Assembly (NCBI GenBank): GCA_016719605.1
Contig: JADJYW010000019.1
Span: 1-64,000, forward strand
DNA length: 64,000 nucleotides
Origin: Lewinellaceae bacterium
GTDB lineage: Bacteria > Bacteroidota > Bacteroidia > Chitinophagales > Saprospiraceae
Direction: 5' to 3'
Below are positions 20,585 through 28,660 of this stretch, piece after piece. A program made the translations under genes and the position numbers. The notes under the pieces are model-generated. The model worked only from the letters and a program-made list of their open reading frames with translations, made no database searches and had not been told where the DNA came from. Numbering within the stretch: position 1 is the stretch's first letter; the number at the start of each line of letters is the position of its first letter.

Positions 20585-21358
20585 ATGCGTAAGCACATTC
20601 CAAATTTGCTCACTTTGTCCAACCTGTTCTGCGGGTGCTGTGCGGTCGTGCTTCTCCTGTACGGGCAGCCAGTAGCCGCTGCATGGTTTACCCTGGGTTC
20701 CTTTTTGTTCGATTATGCCGACGGTATGGTAGCACGGGCGTTGCATGTCTCCTGCCCGATGGGTCGCGAACTTGATTCACTGGCCGATGTAGTGAGTTTC
20801 GGTGTGGTGCCGGGTGCCATGTTGTATGGGCTGCTGGCCACTATTTTTTGCGCATCTGCACCTGGCTTTTTAGCCTGGGTACCCGAGCAGTCAGTGGCTA
20901 CCCTTCCTTCAATTTGCCCAGTGGCATTGCCCGCCTTTGTGCTGTCTATGCTCGCAGCATATCGTCTGGCACGTTTTAATCTGGATACTACGCCTCGAAA
21001 CTATTTTGTTGGCTTGAGTACGCCTGGCTGCACCGTTTTTGTGTTGGGTCTAACCTTGGCTGCACACAACAACCAATTTGGGATCGGCTCGTTTCTATTT
21101 GCACAACCTTGGGTACTCTACATAATTGTGGGTATATTTTCGTACCTGATGGTGAGTGATATTCCAATGTTTGGATTGAAATTTCGTTCGATGCGCTGGC
21201 AAGAAAATAAAATGCCCCTCCTTTTTTTGGGATTGTCTTTTGCAGCGTTGTTCTTTTTAAAAGGCTTGGGGCTGTCTGTAGTCATCCTTTTTTATATACT
21301 GATTTCTATTTTTTCTAAAAATATCATCCTCGCTGCAGGAAAATCGTCCTCCAACTAA
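20585..21358 (+). CDS. pssA: CDP-diacylglycerol-serine O-phosphatidyltransferase
   Basis: Makes phosphatidylserine, the precursor of phosphatidylethanolamine, in the inner membrane. The 257-residue protein begins MRKHIPNLLTLSNLFCGC. It carries the CDP-alcohol phosphotransferase signature DYADGMVARALHVSCPMGRE followed by LDSLADVVSFG, giving D-x2-D-G-x2-A-R-x8-G-x3-D-x3-D with every acid present. Six to eight hydrophobic segments follow, with the RLARFNLD block typical of bacterial PssA. It starts a compact run pssA-purS-thiolase with gaps of about 20 bases, probably one operon. Confidence 0.92.
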   Translation: MRKHIPNLLTLSNLFCGCCAVVLLLYGQPVAAAWFTLGSFLFDYADGMVARALHVSCPMGRELDSLADVVSFGVVPGAMLYGLLATIFCASAPGFLAWVPEQSVATLPSICPVALPAFVLSMLAAYRLARFNLDTTPRNYFVGLSTPGCTVFVLGLTLAAHNNQFGIGSFLFAQPWVLYIIVGIFSYLMVSDIPMFGLKFRSMRWQENKMPLLFLGLSFAALFFLKGLGLSVVILFYILISIFSKNIILAAGKSSSN

Positions 21359-21381
21359 AACAACACACACAACCTTCGCAC

Positions 21382-21633
21382 ATGAAATTCATTGCCGAAA
21401 TTGACATCATGCCCCACAAAGAGCTGCTTGACCCACAGGGTAAAGCAGTGGTGAACAACATCGGACACCTTGATCTCAACAGGGTTACTGATGTTCGTAT
21501 TGGTCGCCATGTAACAATGACCCTCGAAGCAGCATCCGAGCCAGAAGCACGTCAAACGGTGGAAACTGCCTGCCAAAAATTATTGGCAAACCTGATCGTG
21601 GAAACATTTTCCTACGAACTAAATAAAGGATAA
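21382..21633 (+). CDS. purS: Phosphoribosylformylglycinamidine synthase subunit PurS
   Basis: Small structural subunit that joins PurQ and PurL in the fourth step of purine synthesis. The 83-residue length is typical. It has the expected MKFIAEIDIMPHKELLDPQGKAV start, the conserved VTDVRIGRHVTMTLE strand and the LLANLIVETFSYEL end. It lies 23 bases after pssA and 21 before the thiolase gene. purQ and purL are not in the window, so this is a detached copy, a common state in Bacteroidota. Confidence 0.93.
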   Translation: MKFIAEIDIMPHKELLDPQGKAVVNNIGHLDLNRVTDVRIGRHVTMTLEAASEPEARQTVETACQKLLANLIVETFSYELNKG

Positions 21634-21654
21634 TTACCAGATAAACAAATACTT

Positions 21655-22830
21655 ATGCAAGAAGCATATATCATAACAGGATACCGTACCGCCATCGGTA
21701 AAGCTGGAAAAGGCGGCTTTAAAAGCACACGCCCCGATGATCTGGCAATCGAGGTTATCCAGCACATTATCAAAAATACGCCGGGCCTTGAACCAGATAT
21801 GGTGGACGACGTGCTCGTCGGGTGTGCCAACCCGGAAGGTGAGCAAGGCTTGCAGATTGGACGGCTCATTGCTGTTCGGGCACTCGGCAAGGATGTGCCC
21901 GGTATGACCGTAAACCGCTACTGTGCCTCCGGGCTGGAAACGATCAGCATTGCAACGGCAAAAATCCGGGCAGGAATGGGTCATTGTTACATTGCCGGCG
22001 GGGCAGAAAGCATGAGCCTGATTCCTATGACCGGATACAAACTCGCGCCCAACTATAACATCGCTTCCAAAACCCCGGACTATCTCGTGGGTATGGGGCT
22101 TACCGCCGAGGCCGTGGCAAAAAAATATGGTATCAGCCGCGAAACCGCCGATGCTTTTTCTGCGCGCTCACACCGCAATGCCGCTGCTGCTATTGATGGA
22201 GGAAAATTCAAAAATGAGATCATCCCTATCCATGTTCAGGAAGTTTGGGTGGAGAACGACAAGCGTCAATCCCGTGAATTTGTAGTAGATACCGATGAGG
22301 GAGTCCGTCGCGAAACCTCCGTAGAAGGACTTGCCAAACTCCGGCCGGCATTTGCCAACGGCGGAAGTGTTACAGCCGGCAATTCTTCTCAAACATCCGA
22401 CGGCGCCTCCTTCGTGCTGGTCATGTCTGAAGAACTGATGAAAAATCTGGGGCTACAGCCAATAGCTCGTCTTGCCGCTTGTGCGGTAGCCGGCGTGGAT
22501 CCACTGCACATGGGTATCGGCCCAGTGCAAGCCATTCCAAAAGCACTGAAACAGGCGGGTATGCACCTCAAGCAGATTGAGCAAATCGAACTCAACGAAG
22601 CCTTTGCCGCACAGGCTTTGGCGGTTATTCAGGAGGCTGGACTTAATCCCGACATTGTGAACGTGAACGGTGGCGCTATTGCGCTGGGACACCCGTTGGG
22701 CTGTACAGGGGCCAAATTATCGGTACAATTACTTAACGAGATGCGCCGTCGCAACCAGCGTTATGGCATCGTCACAGCCTGCGTCGGTGGAGGGCAAGGT
22801 ATCGCGGGCATTTTCGAGCGACTCAATTAA
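21655..22830 (+). CDS. Acetyl-CoA C-acyltransferase (thiolase)
   Basis: Cleaves 3-ketoacyl-CoA in beta-oxidation, or condenses acetyl-CoA in the reverse reaction. The 391-residue protein has the acyl-accepting Cys90 in NRYCASGLE. The NEAFAAQALAV block, the catalytic His in GGAIALGHPLGCTGA and the second Cys in VTACVGGGQG are all present. The loop GGAESMSLIPMTGYK and the ending IFERLN fit the degradative FadA-like branch. With the fused hydroxyacyl-CoA dehydrogenase/hydratase at 43-45 kb it gives the window most of a beta-oxidation spiral. Last gene of the pssA-purS-thiolase run; a terminator follows. Confidence 0.93.
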   Translation: MQEAYIITGYRTAIGKAGKGGFKSTRPDDLAIEVIQHIIKNTPGLEPDMVDDVLVGCANPEGEQGLQIGRLIAVRALGKDVPGMTVNRYCASGLETISIATAKIRAGMGHCYIAGGAESMSLIPMTGYKLAPNYNIASKTPDYLVGMGLTAEAVAKKYGISRETADAFSARSHRNAAAAIDGGKFKNEIIPIHVQEVWVENDKRQSREFVVDTDEGVRRETSVEGLAKLRPAFANGGSVTAGNSSQTSDGASFVLVMSEELMKNLGLQPIARLAACAVAGVDPLHMGIGPVQAIPKALKQAGMHLKQIEQIELNEAFAAQALAVIQEAGLNPDIVNVNGGAIALGHPLGCTGAKLSVQLLNEMRRRNQRYGIVTACVGGGQGIAGIFERLN

Positions 22831-22858
22831 TTTTATCAAAAGTACACAAACCCGATTG

Positions 22859-22897
22859 AGGGCTGCTTTCGTTCAAAACACGAATGCAGCCCTTTTT
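22859..22897 (+). terminator. Intrinsic terminator after the thiolase gene
   Basis: agggctgc and gcagccct form an 8-bp stem, extended by ttcg/cgaa above a one-base bulge, and are followed by a T5 run. Confidence 0.85.
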
Positions 22898-22952
22898 CAT
22901 AGGTTGATCCGTTTTCTGAAATATCAACAAGTATCACAAAACCCACTGTGTT

Positions 22953-24575
22953 ATGAAATATATCCGCGCCATTTCCCTAATCCTCATTTTTCCGATTTTT
23001 GCCGGCGCCCAAAATGAGACACTTTTCCAATTGGAAAAACTTCCTGAGTTTATCAATTCGGAGTATGACGAAATCACACCTGTGCCCAGCCGCGACGGTA
23101 ATATCCTGCACTTCACCCGCGTGGCTTACCCAGAGTTCAACCGATACCTGTTTTTAGACAGCATCGACCTGCACCAAAAATATCCGCAGGAAAAGTACGA
23201 ACGCATCCTCCGCAACATTTACTCCGAACTGTCGGGTAAGCCCGTGCGCGACCCGGCGGCTTCCCCATTCAATCAGGATGTGTGGATTGCAGAAGGAGAC
23301 TCGGCCAATTTTCACTTTTTAGAACATCCGCGCGAGCCACTTAATAATGCCCTTCCAAACAGCATCGTATGCATCACACCCGACCCGAACGCCTTCTACT
23401 GCATCAATCAGTTTTCCGAAAAAGGAGACATGTCAAAGGGGTTTTCGCTCATCCGCCGGGCAGACAGTGTATGGCATTTTCCGGTTCCTATCGAAATTGC
23501 GGAGTACTACACCATTACCTCTGATGTAAATCTGACCATGAGTTTTGATGGCAAGGTGCTCATTCTTTCGGCAGTACGGCACGATTCGCGAGACATGGAT
23601 TTGTTCGTGTGTTTCAAGGAAGGGGAAAATACCTGGAGCGCACCGCAGCACCTCGGGCGGACAGTCAATTCAGAAAAACGCGAAACCACGCCATTTCTGT
23701 CTGAAGATAATATGACCCTCTTTTTTTCATCCAACCGGTGGGAAAGTTCCGGAGGTAATGACATCTTCATGTGTAAGCGCCTTGATGATACATGGAAAAA
23801 TTGGACACAGCCGCAGCGCCTTGTAGAACCCATCAACTCGGCGGCCGATGACAGCCAACCCTATTTCAACATGACCTCCGGTTTTTTGTATTTCACCTCT
23901 ACCCGCGACGGCAACAGTGATATTTTTCGCGTACGAATTGCCCCGCCCCAGCCCACCGAGTTTGTCATTCGTGGACGCATCTTCAACCGCAAAACACATG
24001 AACTTATGTCTGATGCCGTTGTGCGCTATGGCACCGAAAGCGGCCCAAGCAATACCCTAACCTCGACCAATGGATTCTTCACCTTAAAAGTCCCAAAGGG
24101 TGTTGTTTTTAATCTGACACCGGAAAGTGGTGTATTTGTTGGTCAAACGGAGCAGGTATTTTTTCGGCAGGACTACTATTTTTTTCAGGAATACTATCCG
24201 ATTGACCTCTGGTTGAACCCGCTCGAAGTAGATGATAAAATTGAACTTCACCCCATCTATTTTCAGCAATCCAAAGCGATTATTCTGGAAAAATCGCACT
24301 CCGAACTGGAGCGCCTTGGGAGTATCTTATTAAAAAATCCAGGACTGGAAATCCGTGTTGAAGGGCATACAGACAGTATGGGAAAAGTGGAAGACCTGCA
24401 ACTTTTGTCCGAGCAACGCGCCGATGCTATTCGCGATTTTCTCGTCGGCAAAGGCATCGAAGCGTCCAGAATAAAAACCAAAGGCTTTGGCGCCAAGTAT
24501 CCAATTAGCGACAACAGCACGGATGAATTACGGGCCAATAACCGACGTGTTGAAGTGCGCGTTATCAAAATTTGA
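22953..24575 (+). CDS. Outer-membrane OmpA-family protein with PD40 propeller
   Basis: 540 residues starting with a signal peptide (MKYIRAISLILIFPIFAGAQ). The middle (about 25-330) holds WD40-like PD40 repeats, seen in the serially repeated TxSDVNLTMSFDGKVLILSA, TPFLSEDNMTLFFSS and GFLYFTSTRDGNSDIF. A carboxypeptidase-regulatory-like fold follows (about 335-390, FVIRGRIFNRKTHEL to LKVPKG). The C-terminal OmpA domain binds peptidoglycan (IRVEGHTDSMG, LSEQRADAIRDFL, IKTKGFG and RANNRRVEV). The same order of domains occurs in the T9SS-linked protein PorE, but it is also common in other Bacteroidota OmpA proteins, so a T9SS role is only possible. Confidence 0.85.
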   Translation: MKYIRAISLILIFPIFAGAQNETLFQLEKLPEFINSEYDEITPVPSRDGNILHFTRVAYPEFNRYLFLDSIDLHQKYPQEKYERILRNIYSELSGKPVRDPAASPFNQDVWIAEGDSANFHFLEHPREPLNNALPNSIVCITPDPNAFYCINQFSEKGDMSKGFSLIRRADSVWHFPVPIEIAEYYTITSDVNLTMSFDGKVLILSAVRHDSRDMDLFVCFKEGENTWSAPQHLGRTVNSEKRETTPFLSEDNMTLFFSSNRWESSGGNDIFMCKRLDDTWKNWTQPQRLVEPINSAADDSQPYFNMTSGFLYFTSTRDGNSDIFRVRIAPPQPTEFVIRGRIFNRKTHELMSDAVVRYGTESGPSNTLTSTNGFFTLKVPKGVVFNLTPESGVFVGQTEQVFFRQDYYFFQEYYPIDLWLNPLEVDDKIELHPIYFQQSKAIILEKSHSELERLGSILLKNPGLEIRVEGHTDSMGKVEDLQLLSEQRADAIRDFLVGKGIEASRIKTKGFGAKYPISDNSTDELRANNRRVEVRVIKI

Positions 24576-24653
24576 TGTGCCAAAGTTTTTTAGGTAAAAG
24601 AAGGGCAATGACAATACCTTTTTATCAATCTTTGACTACCAAATCTCACTAAA

Positions 24654-24669
24654 TGTTCCATGTGGAACA
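24654..24669. promoter_or_regulatory. parS-like site 1
   Basis: TGTTCCATGTGGAACA differs by one central base from the widespread parS form TGTTCCACGTGGAACA. The flanks extend the arms to 10 bp each (24651-24672). It lies just before thrC, and a near-identical site is inside thrC. ParB/Spo0J binding is inferred. Confidence 0.55.
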
Positions 24670-24728
24670 TTTTATTCTTTACTGCTGTGTTCCACAGTTT
24701 TTTTCTACATATCCACTATTCACACACC

Positions 24729-26031
24729 ATGCAACTCTACAGTACCAATAATCCAGCCCTGCGTACCAATCTTCGGGAGGCTATTTTCCAAGGGCTACCT
24801 CCCGATAATGGCCTTTTTATGCCGTTAATTATTCCGCGAATGCCCGCCGATTTTGTAGCAGAACTACATCGCTACTCCTTCCAAGAGATCGCGTTACGAC
24901 TCGCCCATGCCTTGATCGGTGATGAAATACCAGAACATGATTTAAATCAGATCATTCATAAATCTATCAATTTCCCTTCTCCGGTTATTCCTTTAGATGA
25001 AAACACGTCGATCCTGGAACTCTTCCATGGTCCATCTTTGGCTTTCAAAGATTTCGGGGCACGTTTCATGGCACAAACGATGTCATATTTCAATCGAGAC
25101 CAAACAAAAGACTTGATAATTTTGGTCGCTACTTCCGGCGATACTGGCGGCGCTGTCGCTGCCGGTTTTTTTCAAACACCGGGCGTTGAAGTAGTAATTC
25201 TCTACCCTTCCGGGAAAGTCAGTCCATTGCAAGAAAAGCAACTAACCACACTCGGACATAACATAACTGCATTGGAAATTGCCGGCACGTTTGATGATTG
25301 CCAAGCCCTTGTCAAGCAAGCCTTTTTGGACGCCGACTTGCGCAATCTCCTAAATCTCAGTTCAGCCAATAGTATCAATATCGCACGATTGATTCCGCAG
25401 ATATTTTATTATTGGGAAGCTTACAAACAAGCTTATCAAAAGAATAAAGAAATTGTTTTTACAGTACCTTCGGGAAATTTCGGTAATCTAACAGCTGGGA
25501 TTATAGCCCAGCGTATGAGCCCTGCCGGCACACCATTTTATCGCCGCCACAAATGCCAATGATGTGGGTCCCGAGTACTTGCACTCCGGCCAGTTTACGC
25601 CGCGCCCATCTGTACGCACCTTGTCCAATGCGATGGATGTAGGTAATCCATCCAATTTTGTGCGTATGCTGGAATTGTATGGTTCCATGTGGAACATAGT
25701 ACAAAAACATGTTTCAGGATTTTCTTTCAGCGATGAACAAACCCGTGCGGCTATGCGCCGCGTGTACGCTGAACACAATTATGTGTTAGACCCACATGGC
25801 GCAGTGGGCTATTTGGCATGGAAAAAGTATTTGGAAAAAACAAAAACGGAGGCCATAGGCATTGTACTGGAGACGGCACATCCTGCCAAGTTTTTGGAAG
25901 ATGTCGAAAATACCATAGGCACCAATATTGAAATCCCCGAGGCATTATCTGTGTTTGAATCTCGAAATAAAGAGGCTGTTTCTCTACCTGTAAACTATGC
26001 TAAATTCAAGGAGTGGCTACTTGCTCAATGA
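24729..26031 (+). CDS. thrC: Threonine synthase, one frameshift
   Basis: PLP enzyme that converts O-phosphohomoserine to threonine. ATG 24729 starts MQLYSTNNPALRTNLREA. The PLP-binding Lys is in HGPSLAFKDFGARFM, and ATSGDTGGAVAAGF and TVPSGNFGNLTAG form the phosphate-binding parts. The frame breaks at the CCC run 25520-25522. One base fewer there restores LPAHHFIAATNANDVGPEYL and joins the second open frame (25564-26031), which continues PRPSVRTLSNAMDVGNPSNF to the end. The rebuilt protein is about 434 residues, the normal length. All catalytic parts survive, so a base-calling error is likely. The upstream frame extension to 24660 crosses the parS-like site and is not used. Confidence 0.9.
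25681..25696. promoter_or_regulatory. parS-like site 2, inside thrC
   Basis: GGTTCCATGTGGAACA matches site 1 at 15 of 16 bases although it encodes part of threonine synthase (GSMWN). It is about 1.03 kb from site 1. Confidence 0.5.
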
Positions 26032-26065
26032 ACATGCAACTATTTACAAAATATCAATTATCGTA

Positions 26066-26848
26066 TCAGAGAGCCGACTTTTTTTGAGTTACTTCCCGGA
26101 GGAAATCTTCCAAAATCGTATTGAATTCCTCCGGTTTTTCCATCATGGGAGCATGACCACATTTATCCAAAAAATGCAACCTGGAATCGGCAATTAATTC
26201 GTGAAATTTATCAGCAACAAACGGAGGAGTTACTGCATCCTGTTTACCCCAGACAAGCAACGTGGGGGCTTTGATGTTGTGCAATTTATCAGCAAGATTG
26301 TGTCGCACCGCCGATTTGGCTGTTGCTACAACCCGAATACCTTTACCGCGATCATTCACGATATCAAACACTTCATCCACTAATTCCTTGGTGGCTACTG
26401 TCGGGTCATAAAAAGTATCGCTCGTTTTCTTTTTAATATACTCATAATCCCCCCTTTTGGGGAACGCTGATCCAAAAGCACTTTCAAACAATCCCGAACT
26501 ACCGGTCAGCGTAATTGAGGCGACTCGTTCCGGGTGTGCAATGGCGTACATCAAAGCTATGTGCCCACCAAGTGAATTGCCTAAAAGATGAACCTTTTTG
26601 TATCCTTTGAATTCTACAAACCTGGTTACAAAATCAACCAGACCCACCACCGAAACATCAAAAATGGGTAATTCATAGATAGGCAATATCGGGATTACAA
26701 CATTGTAGTTGCCCGAAAAGCGCTTGAATATAGACTCGAAATTGCTCAAGGCGCCAAATAATCCGTGCAGCAATAACAAGGTTTCCCCGTCTTGTTTACC
26801 GGACTCAATGTATTTGAATCCGCTTTCTTCTAAAATCGAAATATCCAT
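26066..26848 (-). CDS. Alpha/beta hydrolase
   Basis: A 260-residue hydrolase when started at MDISILEESGFKY (26848); the upstream extension to 26929 has no family character. It shows the oxyanion HGLFGALSNFE, the nucleophile elbow GNSLGGHIALMYA, the acid region LLVWGKQDAVTPP and the catalytic His in LDKCGHAPMMEKPEEFN. All four parts of the fold are present in order. The substrate cannot be told; related proteins include esterases and C-C bond hydrolases. It is convergent with thrC and alone on its strand. Confidence 0.85.
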   Translation of the reverse strand: MDISILEESGFKYIESGKQDGETLLLLHGLFGALSNFESIFKRFSGNYNVVIPILPIYELPIFDVSVVGLVDFVTRFVEFKGYKKVHLLGNSLGGHIALMYAIAHPERVASITLTGSSGLFESAFGSAFPKRGDYEYIKKKTSDTFYDPTVATKELVDEVFDIVNDRGKGIRVVATAKSAVRHNLADKLHNIKAPTLLVWGKQDAVTPPFVADKFHELIADSRLHFLDKCGHAPMMEKPEEFNTILEDFLREVTQKKSAL

Positions 26849-27071
26849 TTGTGATTGTGCCTTCTGCAAAAAATGATGAGCAAAAGTAACGAAAATGCCG
26901 GATTGTTCGAGCATTCCAAATTCATTCAATTTGTTCCAACTTTTCTAACCAGTACTCGCCTGAATTTTCTTTAAAACCGGATAAGTAACGCTCAAAATAA
27001 TGTGGAAAAACCTCTGTAAGCAGTGAAGTAAAATGTGGAAAATATTATAGCCTAAATGGCGTGCTTAAAAT

Positions 27072-28160
27072 TTAGTTCTTCACACTCGTGGAAAACGTAT
27101 TACCTCTCAGGTGATAAGTAACAGACAAAATACTCCCCAACAACAACACTGCACCCGCTTGATGCAGTACCCCCAGTATCACAGGAATGGTTGATACGCA
27201 ATTAACTAACGTGATGATTCCCAGAAATACTTGCATGATCAAAGTGCAAACCAGCAGTAATACCCCCCTCCGAAGCCCGTGCGATATTGGCATCTTCCAT
27301 ATTTTCCATGTGAAGTATAAAACCATGATAGTCAATAGATATGCTGTATTTCGATGCAAGAATTGTATCAATGCCGGCATGAATGAATTGGTATCGTAAT
27401 GGGTAAAACTACTTATTGCCCACTGCCCGCCATCCAGCAACACCGCAGGCAAAAAACTACCGTGCATATCCGGCCATGTCGGAAAAAAAAGCCCCGCCTT
27501 AGTACCCGACATCATGGCTCCCAAAGCAATCTGGAAGAATGCGACAAGCACCATAATCAAGGAAAATCGTTTCAACATTCGATTGTGGAAAACAGGCGGA
27601 CTGGGATTATATGCTATAAAAGTTATCCACAAAAGATAACTAAAAATTACCAACGCCATTGTCAGGTGCAGGGTCAGGTTGTAGGCGTTCACCCACGGAC
27701 GTTGGATCAAGCCACTGGCCACCATAATCCAACCGAAAAACCCCTCCAGTCCTGCCAGCAACACCACCACCAACAGACGCGGAACCAACCGCCGCGAAAA
27801 CATGCCGCGCGCCAAAAACCACCCAAACGGAATGATGAAAACAAAAAACATCAGACGTGCCCACAAGCGGTGAAAGTATTCCCAAAAAAAAATGAACTTG
27901 AAGTCCTGCATGGACATCCCCTCATTGATCCTGGAGTACTGCGGAGTCGCCTTGTACAAGTCAAACGCATCTTGCCATGCTGCATTACTCCAAGGAGGTA
28001 CAGTGCCCGTTACAATCTCCCAGCGGGTGATACTCAACCCGCTGCCGGTCAGACGTGTCACACCGCCAATAACCACTTGCAAAAAAATCATGACCAAGCC
28101 AATGACCAGCCATATCTGAATGGCACGAGAAAGTTTGATATCTTCAACAAACCGGAACAT
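27072..28160 (-). CDS. ctaA: Heme A synthase (COX15/CtaA family)
   Basis: Oxidises the C8 methyl of heme O to make heme A for aa3-type cytochrome oxidase. MFRFVEDIKLSRAIQIW (28160) is the chosen start, giving 362 residues, the usual type 2 length. The open frame runs on to 28427, but that part is very AT-rich and overlaps the candidate origin. Eight membrane segments are visible. Heme-binding His residues lie in FFWEYFHRLWARL, NLTLHLTMAL, FLHRNTAYLL and VLHQAGAVLLL, and the GGVTRLTGSGLSITRW signature is intact. A perfect DnaA-box-like TTATCCACA (27623-27631) falls inside the gene. A heme O synthase or oxidase gene is not nearby. Confidence 0.93.
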   Translation of the reverse strand: MFRFVEDIKLSRAIQIWLVIGLVMIFLQVVIGGVTRLTGSGLSITRWEIVTGTVPPWSNAAWQDAFDLYKATPQYSRINEGMSMQDFKFIFFWEYFHRLWARLMFFVFIIPFGWFLARGMFSRRLVPRLLVVVLLAGLEGFFGWIMVASGLIQRPWVNAYNLTLHLTMALVIFSYLLWITFIAYNPSPPVFHNRMLKRFSLIMVLVAFFQIALGAMMSGTKAGLFFPTWPDMHGSFLPAVLLDGGQWAISSFTHYDTNSFMPALIQFLHRNTAYLLTIMVLYFTWKIWKMPISHGLRRGVLLLVCTLIMQVFLGIITLVNCVSTIPVILGVLHQAGAVLLLGSILSVTYHLRGNTFSTSVKN

Positions 28161-28239
28161 GAACGGAGGTTTTGAATAGTGAAAAGAAACAACACGTTTT
28201 CGAGGTATCATTTCATAAAACAAGCGCGCAAGCATTTTG

Positions 28240-28660
28240 TGACGGTCGTTTTCCACAATGCTATTATTGATATTGAATTTAAATTTTAAAAATTTTAAAA
28301 ACTCACCCCTCATCATCAGCGGTGTTAACTTGTGGAGAACGTTGTAACTAAAAAAAGTACTTTTTTTCTTCATACCCTTTCCAGGGTTATGCACAGCAGG
28401 CCAACTTAATACAGACTTAATATTCAATCGGTTGTTTCGCTATACACATGCCTGTGAACAACTCTTGCACAAGTCATCTTGGTCGTTTCATCAAGCAGGC
28501 GCATGTGAATTGCCGTTGGCTTTTGACCCGGTTGTACACACTCCTTTTAGGTTATCCCCAACATCGCGGCCGCATGCACGCAACGTTGTGTAGAACTTAC
28601 TTTTTACAATCATTTTCTCCACGGCTTTTCACTTATACAAACAGGTTGTACACAGCCCAG
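28240..28660. other. Candidate replication origin (oriC)
   Basis: Region between ctaA and feoB with a dense set of near-consensus DnaA 9-mers (consensus TTATCCACA): TTTTCCACA 28249, TGTGGAGAA 28331 (reverse), TTATGCACA 28387 and TTATCCCCA 28552, each 8 of 9. Two TTGTACACA copies (28532 and 28646) match 7 of 9. A very AT-rich block (28258-28303) could be the unwinding element. Two parS-like sites lie 2.6-4 kb away and gyrB 9 kb away. dnaA itself is not in the window, which is common in Bacteroidota. This is inference. Confidence 0.45.

Noticed and set aside
22953..24575. Firm assignment of the OmpA/PD40 protein as PorE
   Set aside because: The domain order fits, but many Bacteroidota OmpA proteins share it and no neighbouring T9SS gene supports the name.
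28161..28427. N-terminal extension of heme A synthase
   Set aside because: Very AT-rich, dominated by Lys/Phe/Asn codons, and not part of the family; the region is better explained as non-coding origin-like DNA.
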